DNA from: Bacteroidetes bacterium RIFCSPLOWO2_12_FULL_35_15
GTDB taxonomy: Bacteria; Bacteroidota; Bacteroidia; 2-12-FULL-35-15
Direction of reading: 5' to 3'
Length of the DNA stretch: 40,014 bases
NCBI GenBank assembly: GCA_001769385.1
Contig: MEPB01000098.1
Coordinates: forward strand, 1 to 40,014
In this document: one piece after another, positions 34,303 to 40,014 of the stretch
Layout: every line of letters starts with the position of its first letter
How positions within the stretch are numbered: the stretch's first letter is position 1
The notes under the pieces: generated by a model
What the model saw: only the letters and a program-made list of their open reading frames with translations
Databases searched by the model: none
Told to the model about the DNA's origin: nothing
Position numbers and translations under genes: made by a program

Positions 34303-35498
34303 TTAATCAAGAAAGGTATGTGTGAATGAGACTTTGGTTGTGATCAGTTTTGAATTATTTATTTTCCGATACAATTTTTAAAAATTCAACATTTGCAGTA
34401 CTTAGCGCTGTCAGGATCCAGAAATCCATCCCGGCTTGTATGGCAGAATTTTTATGCTGCTAGTTAAAACTTTAAAATTTTGCTTGTTCGTAACTTTCAA
34501 TTTTTCGCTGTTATGATGAAAAGTTGAAAAACAATCAAAATCACTTTACTTTCCGTCTGGGACAAAAATATAATGTTATTTGATCTTTACATCATTATTC
34601 TGACTAACCTTTTACACAAAATATGTTTCTGTTTTTTTTGTTTAATTGGTAAATGGTTTGCTCTGTTATGCATTGTTGTGTGCTGGTTATATTGAAATGG
34701 ATTTTGTGAAAATAAAGTATTGTTTTTTTGCAATTTGCTTGTGTTTTGTAAACATATTTTATTCAATTTTTACATCGACAAATGATATTTATTTTAATGA
34801 AATCTACAACTAATAATAAAAAAAATTAACGAAATCCTAAAAGCACTTAGTAAAGAACTACTATTTTACTTCCAGAACGTAGCAAATTTTTATTAAAATT
34901 CGTTATTACATTTTGCTGCATTCTATTATTCATTTATTTTATTCTGTATTGGAATTTTTGCCATGTGAGAATAAATTTCACTAGGAGTTCTCAAGGACCG
35001 AAAAAATTGTCCTCTGAATATACTTCAAAAATATTGATTTTATAAATCATTCTTCAGTTAAGTCGAGAGTTCTGAAATTAGCGATCTTCTATGACTGAGT
35101 CTATGAAATTTTCAGGCTTTCTTGATTATCTTATTGTTGCTTAAAATCAATTCTTTCCTTGAACCAAATCATTCCTCTTCCCTTTTATGAAAAATATCTT
35201 TGTAAAAATAAATTTGTTAAGACTTTTTTTTATGAAAATATTTTTTTGATTAAAAAATTAAACTTGTGATATGAAAAAAATTATAAAACAATTGCTAAGA
35301 AGCCGTTCTTAATCTTGAAGTAAAATATTCTGATTGAATTATTTCATTGATGTTTCGAGTTTAGCAAACAAACATATCATAATTTCATATTGGGGGCAGC
35401 GATTAAAAGAAATACAATGTTTAACTATTACGTACGTAATTTTTTTTTTGATATAAGATGCGGCAGGTATTTTACTGATGATCTTTAAAATATCTGTC
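34303..35498. other. AT-rich gene desert between two giant surface-protein genes
   Basis: About 1.2 kb without a convincing reading frame on either strand. A slightly GC-richer patch at about 34400-34455 could be a decayed remnant. ATTACGTACGTAAT at 35427-35440 is a perfect 14 bp palindrome 58 bp upstream of the next start codon and may be an operator. No RNA gene or promoter pair was recognised. Confidence 0.5.
35427..35440. promoter_or_regulatory. 14 bp perfect palindrome upstream of the second giant gene
   Basis: ATTACGTACGTAAT is self-complementary and lies 58 bp before the ATG at 35499. An operator role is inferred only from symmetry and position. Confidence 0.35.
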
Positions 35499-38400
35499 AT
35501 GAAAGCATTTCTAATTAATCTGATATTAGTACTTACTTTTTTGCAGGGAAATGCGCAATCCTGTGCTGCCAATGCAGGTCCCGATGTTGAGATTTGTTCA
35601 GGAAGCAATACTACTATTGGGAGTCCAGCAGTATATGGCTTGACATATACTTGGTCTCCAATCACAGGGTTAAGCAGCAATATATCTTCTAATCCTATAG
35701 TAACATTAATAAATACAGGAACGACATCAGTTGTATTTTCATATACTCTTACAGTAGCAGATAGTTCGGGATGTATCGCTGTGGATACGTTGAATGTGAC
35801 AGTAAATCCCATTCCAATTATTACTGTTAATTCTCCTTCCATTTGTGTAGGAGAAACTGCAAACTTATCAGCAAGTGGTGCAACAACTTATACATGGAGC
35901 GCAGGTGCTATTTCTACAGGTATTAATACTGCTGATGTAAGTCCTACCAATACAATATCTTATACTGTTACAGGAACTTCATCTGGCTGTTCGGGAACTG
36001 CGTTCGCAACTGTTACTGTGTCTCCTCTTCCAACAATCATAGTTAACTCACCGACTATTTGTGCTGGAGCAACTGCAACATTAACAGCTGCAGGAGGCGC
36101 CACGTATTCCTGGAACACGGGTTCAACAAGTAATCCGATAACAGTCACACCTACCACTACAACATCTTATACTGTTACAGGAACTACATCTGGCTGTTCG
36201 GGAACTGCGTTCGCAACTATTACTGTGACTCCTCTTCCAACAATTACAGTTAATTCACCGAGTATTTGTGCAGGAGCAACTGCAACATTAACAGCTACAG
36301 GAGGCGCCACGTATTCCTGGAACACTGGTTCAATAAGTAATCCGCTAAGCATTATACCTACCACTACAACAACTTATAGTGTGATGGGAACGATATCTGG
36401 CTGTTCGGGAACTGCGGTGGCAACTGTTACTGTGACTCCTCTTCCAACAATTACAGTTAACTCACCGACTATTTGTGCAGGAGCAACTGCAACATTAACA
36501 GCTGCTGGAGGCGCCACGTATTCCTGGAACACGGGTTCAATAAGTAATCCGCTAAGCATTATACCAAGTTCAACAACATCTTATACGGTAACAGGAGCCG
36601 ATGCATCAGGCTGTTCAAATACTGCTATAACAACTGTTACAGTAAAGCCCATCCCTATTATGGCCACTCCTCCAAGCATTATTGTTTGTGATGGTGCCAC
36701 TGTTTTTATTTCAGGCTTTAGTAGCAACATTTCAAGTACTACTTATAACTGGTTAAATTCAAATCCAACGATTGGACTTGGAGGTAGCGGCATTGGGAAT
36801 CTTCCCTCTTTCATTGCTGTCAATGCAAGTCCTTCGCCTAGGACAGGAACTATTACGGTTATCCCGACAGTCAATGGTTGTAGCGGAGCACCTGTTTTTT
36901 TTAATATAACTGTTGCTCCTCGTGGAATAATCACAGTTAACTCTCCTACTATTTGTGCAGGACAAACCGCTACATTAACGGCTTCAGGAGGTGCATCTTA
37001 TTCATGGTCCACAGGTTCTACTTCAAATCCGATAGCTGTTTCACCCGCCATCACAACTTCCTATACGGTTACAGGAACTTCATTTGGCTGTTCAAATACA
37101 GCTATAGCGACTGTGACTGTAGCTCCTGCTCCAAATGTTACGGTAAATTCTCCTACCATTTGTGCAGGACAAACAGCTATATTAACAGCTGCAGGAGGTA
37201 CAACTTATTCCTGGTCGACAGGTTCTACTTCAAATTCGATATCGATCTCACCTGCCAATACAACTTCTTTTACAGTTACAGGAACTGCAGGTAGCTGCTC
37301 AAATACTGCTATAGCAACGGTTACTGTAAATCCGCTTCCAATAATCACAGTTAATTCTCCTACCATTTGTGCCGGAGCAACTGCTATATTAACAGCTTCA
37401 GGAGGTACGACCTATTCATGGTCGACAGGTACTGCTTCAAATCCAATAACGGTTACTCCTGCCGCGACAACCTCTTATTCTGTTACCGGAACTGCTGCAG
37501 GCTGCTCACGAACTGCTGTATCAACGGTTACTGTTGCTCCTGCTTTAAGTATCACAGTAAATTCTAAAAGGATCTGTGCAGGAGAAACTGCGAACTTAAT
37601 AGCAAATGGTGCAACTAGTTATACCTGGAGTGCGGGAGCTAATGCTACAGGCATTAATACAGCTGACGTGTCACCTACCACTACAACTTCTTATACTGTC
37701 ACTGGTTCTTCCGGAGCCTGTTCGGGAACAGCTGTATCAACCGTTACCGTTGACCAAACTATAGTTGTAACTGTAAATTCTTCTTCTATTTGTGCAGGGC
37801 AAACTACTTCATTAATTGCATCTGGAGGGACAAATTATTTATGGTCCACAGGTGCTTCTTCAAATTCTATAACGGTTACTCCCACCACTACTACTTCTTA
37901 TACTGTTATTGGAACTAAATTTAGCTGTTCGGGAACCGCTGTTTCAACTGTTACAGTAATTCCCCTTCCAATAATCACAGTTAATTCTCCTTCTATTTGC
38001 GCGGGCCAAATTGCAACATTAACAGCAGGAGGAGGTACCACCTATTTATGGAGTACAGGATCTACTACTAATCCGATAACAATTACTCCAGGTGCTACCA
38101 CTTCATATACTGTTACAGGAACTAAATCAGGTTGTTCAAACACTGCTAGCGCAAATGTAACTGTAAAGCCAATCCCTGTTATGACAACGCCTCCAAGCAT
38201 TTCAGTTTGTGATGGAGCTATAGTTTCTGTTGCACCTTGGACCAGCAGTCTTCCAGGTACAACTTTCACCTGGATAAATTCAAATACTGCAATTGGACTT
38301 GGAGGCAGTGGCAGTGGGAATCTCCCTTCTTTCAATGCGAACGGTCCAAGTCCTATTCCTCGGACGGGAACTATTACTGTTACACCAACAGCCAATGGTT

Positions 38401-40014
38401 GTTCCGGAACTCCTGTTTCATTTAACATAACTGTTATAAGTCATTCAATTACGGTTAACTCACCTACAATATGTATTGGACAAAGCGTTACTTTGACAGC
38501 CTCTGGAGGCACCACTTATTTATGGAGTACAGGTGCTATAGCTAATTCAATAATAGTTACTCCTGCTACTACAACTTCTTATACAGTAACCGGAACTAAT
38601 GCTGGCTGTCCAGGCACCGCTGTAGCAACTGTTACTGTGGTTCCGTATCCAACAATCACAGTTAATTCCCTAACTATTTGTGCGGGACAAACTGCTACAT
38701 TAACAGCTGCAGGAGGGACAAATTATTTATGGTCAACTGGATCTACCACTAACCCAATAACAGTTACACCTGCGAGTACAACATCTTATACTGTTACAGG
38801 AACTACATCAGGCTGCTCAAAAACCGCTGTGGCGACCGTTACTGTAGCCCCGTTTCCAAACGTTACAGTTAATTCTCCAACTATTTGTGCAGGAGCAACT
38901 ACCTTAACAGCAAGTGGAGGAACAACTTATTTATGGAGTACAGGTGCTACTGCTAATTCGATAACGGTTACACTTGCTGGTACAACTTCTTATACTGTTA
39001 CTGGAACTACATCAGGTTGCTCAAAAACCGCTGTAGCGACTGTTACTGTGAATCCTCTTCCAATAATTACAGTTAACTCTCCGACCGTTTGTTCGGGAGC
39101 AACAGCAATATTAACAGCAGCAGGAGGAACAAGCTATTCCTGGAATACCGGTTCAACAAGTAATCCGCTAAGCGTTACACCAAGTTCAACAACATCTTAT
39201 ACTGTTACAGGAATAGATGCATCAGGTTGCAGTGGAACGGCTATTGCGACTGTTATGGTAAATCCGCTTCCAATTATTACAGTAAATTCTCCAACAATTT
39301 GTACCGGAGCAACAGCAATATTAACAGCAGCAGGAGGAACAAGCTATTCCTGGAATACCGGTTCAACAAGTAATCCGCTAAGCGTTACACCAACAGCAAC
39401 AACATCTTATACGGTAACCGGAACAGATGCATCAGGTTGTTCAAATACTGCGGTGGCGACTGTAACTGTGAATCCACTTCCAACAATTACAGTTAACTCT
39501 CCAACAATTTGTACCGGAGCAACAGCCACCTTAACAGCAAGTGGAGGAACAACGTATTCCTGGAACACCGGTTCAACAAGTAATCCCTTAAGTGTTACTC
39601 CAACAGCAACAACCTCTTATACGGTAACCGGAACAGATGTATCAGGTTGTACTAATACCGCTTTTGCGACTGTTACTGTGAATCCACTTCCAATAATTAC
39701 AGTAAATTCTCCAGCAATTTGTACCGGAGCAACAGCAACATTAACAGCATCAGGAGGCACAAGCTATTCATGGAGTAACGGTGCAACTAGTAATCCAATA
39801 ACAGTTACACCAGTTACTACAACTTCATATACTGTTACAGGAACGGATGCAGCCGGTTGTTCCAATACTGCGGTGGCGACTGTTATAGTGAATCCACTTC
39901 CGATAATTACAGTAAATTCTCCAACAATTTGTACCGGAGCAACAGCCACCTTGACAGCATCAGGAGGAACAACGTATTTATGGAGTACAGGTGCTACTGC
40001 TAATTCGATAACGG
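35499..40014 (+). CDS. Giant exported repeat protein, N-terminal part (runs off the window)
   Basis: Frame open from the ATG at 35499 to the window end, at least 1505 codons. A signal peptide (MKAFLINLILVLTFLQGNAQ) precedes a first domain starting NAGPDVEICSGSNTTIG. Then come about 18 units of 69-70 aa, each running TVNSPTICAGATATLTA, YSWNTGSTSNPITVTP, TTTSYTVTGT, SGCSxTAxATVTV. They resemble Ig/PKD-like beta-sandwich repeats, and each has two Cys that could pair. Unit starts fall near 35817, 36029, 36239, 36446, 36926, 37137, 37342, 37550, 37765, 37972, 38446, 38653, 38860, 39062, 39272, 39482, 39692 and 39902. A different module (about 88 aa, PPSIxVCDGA...GLGGSG-GNLPSF...RTGTITVxPxxNGC) interrupts at about 36655-36915 and 38170-38435. 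A C-terminal T9SS domain is expected beyond the edge. Minus-strand open frames here are shadows of the repeats. Confidence 0.9.
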   Translation, partial: MKAFLINLILVLTFLQGNAQSCAANAGPDVEICSGSNTTIGSPAVYGLTYTWSPITGLSSNISSNPIVTLINTGTTSVVFSYTLTVADSSGCIAVDTLNVTVNPIPIITVNSPSICVGETANLSASGATTYTWSAGAISTGINTADVSPTNTISYTVTGTSSGCSGTAFATVTVSPLPTIIVNSPTICAGATATLTAAGGATYSWNTGSTSNPITVTPTTTTSYTVTGTTSGCSGTAFATITVTPLPTITVNSPSICAGATATLTATGGATYSWNTGSISNPLSIIPTTTTTYSVMGTISGCSGTAVATVTVTPLPTITVNSPTICAGATATLTAAGGATYSWNTGSISNPLSIIPSSTTSYTVTGADASGCSNTAITTVTVKPIPIMATPPSIIVCDGATVFISGFSSNISSTTYNWLNSNPTIGLGGSGIGNLPSFIAVNASPSPRTGTITVIPTVNGCSGAPVFFNITVAPRGIITVNSPTICAGQTATLTASGGASYSWSTGSTSNPIAVSPAITTSYTVTGTSFGCSNTAIATVTVAPAPNVTVNSPTICAGQTAILTAAGGTTYSWSTGSTSNSISISPANTTSFTVTGTAGSCSNTAIATVTVNPLPIITVNSPTICAGATAILTASGGTTYSWSTGTASNPITVTPAATTSYSVTGTAAGCSRTAVSTVTVAPALSITVNSKRICAGETANLIANGATSYTWSAGANATGINTADVSPTTTTSYTVTGSSGACSGTAVSTVTVDQTIVVTVNSSSICAGQTTSLIASGGTNYLWSTGASSNSITVTPTTTTSYTVIGTKFSCSGTAVSTVTVIPLPIITVNSPSICAGQIATLTAGGGTTYLWSTGSTTNPITITPGATTSYTVTGTKSGCSNTASANVTVKPIPVMTTPPSISVCDGAIVSVAPWTSSLPGTTFTWINSNTAIGLGGSGSGNLPSFNANGPSPIPRTGTITVTPTANGCSGTPVSFNITVISHSITVNSPTICIGQSVTLTASGGTTYLWSTGAIANSIIVTPATTTSYTVTGTNAGCPGTAVATVTVVPYPTITVNSLTICAGQTATLTAAGGTNYLWSTGSTTNPITVTPASTTSYTVTGTTSGCSKTAVATVTVAPFPNVTVNSPTICAGATTLTASGGTTYLWSTGATANSITVTLAGTTSYTVTGTTSGCSKTAVATVTVNPLPIITVNSPTVCSGATAILTAAGGTSYSWNTGSTSNPLSVTPSSTTSYTVTGIDASGCSGTAIATVMVNPLPIITVNSPTICTGATAILTAAGGTSYSWNTGSTSNPLSVTPTATTSYTVTGTDASGCSNTAVATVTVNPLPTITVNSPTICTGATATLTASGGTTYSWNTGSTSNPLSVTPTATTSYTVTGTDVSGCTNTAFATVTVNPLPIITVNSPAICTGATATLTASGGTSYSWSNGATSNPITVTPVTTTSYTVTGTDAAGCSNTAVATVIVNPLPIITVNSPTICTGATATLTASGGTTYLWSTGATANSIT
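39062..40014 (+). repeat. Near-identical 210 bp tandem repeats
   Basis: Five consecutive units (starting near 39062, 39272, 39482, 39692, 39902) share a strict 210 bp period and long identical blocks such as CCAACAATTTGTACCGGAGC. Earlier units in the same gene have a 207 bp period and are more divergent. Confidence 0.85.

Noticed and set aside
35339-35842. 167 aa minus-strand frame and similar minus frames to 39949
   Set aside because: They are antisense to the giant repeat gene, which is open to the window edge, begins with a signal peptide and has regular 69-70 aa units.
36953-37567. Cys/Tyr-rich plus-strand frames (113 and 66 aa)
   Set aside because: Alternative-frame reading of the 207 bp repeats within the giant gene.
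35817-40014. CRISPR-like regular repeats
   Set aside because: The 207-210 bp period keeps an open frame and codes for repeated protein units; repeats and spacers of CRISPR size are absent.

Overview
The window looks like chromosomal DNA of a low-GC Bacteroidota bacterium. The evidence is a type IX secretion (T9SS) C-terminal sorting domain, SprB and PKD surface-protein repeats, a DUF4173 protein, a Bacteroidetes-type START-like domain, and promoters of the form TTTG-n(about 20)-TAnnTTTG. No rRNA operon or CRISPR array is visible. Everything here was read by eye; no search was run.

Region 1 (1 to about 7411) is one end of an integrated mobile island abutting the 3' end of a tRNA-Met gene (7412-7485, minus strand). 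Reading leftward from the tRNA it holds a tyrosine recombinase, a small HTH-like protein, a MerR-like regulator, a divergent pair of small genes, and a decayed ubiquitin-like conjugation operon. One of the small genes is split by a 965 bp IS1595-family insertion sequence with perfect 8 bp target duplications. The ubiquitin-like operon has a single ubiquitin-like protein ending in Gly, a frameshifted cysteine-free E2-like protein, and a JAB-peptidase/E1 fusion that lacks its C-terminus. The left end of the island lies outside the window.

Region 2 (7486-27463) is mostly core-type genes. In order they are: a START-like domain fused to an unusual Lys-rich histone-H1-like tail; a PAP2 phosphatase plus GT39 glycosyltransferase pair; the diadenylate cyclase CdaA; a TPR/SpoIIE-type phosphatase sensor; a membrane-protein cluster with an HTH_34 regulator and two copies of one palindromic operator; a B12-binding radical SAM enzyme; DUF1361 and DgkA-like membrane proteins; a PaaK-like adenylate-forming enzyme; and divergent cyanophycin synthetase and cyanophycinase genes. 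Two copies of a roughly 282 bp dispersed repeat stand in inverted orientation around the DUF1361-dgkA-paaK block. Other palindromic repeats fill further gaps.

Region 3 (28029-40014) encodes two giant exported repeat proteins. The first (2069 aa) has a signal peptide, three repeats of about 450 aa, one SprB repeat, five PKD domains, FN3-like segments and a T9SS sorting domain. The second starts at 35499, stays open to the window edge (more than 1505 codons), and consists of about 18 units of 69-70 aa interrupted twice by a different module. Its last units are nearly identical, which points to recent expansion. About 1.2 kb of AT-rich DNA without recognisable genes separates the two.

The best candidates for something unusual are the ubiquitin-like relic on the island, the H1-tail/START fusion, the paired repeats whose hairpin arms differ in sequence but keep pairing, and the higher-order repeat architecture of the second giant protein.
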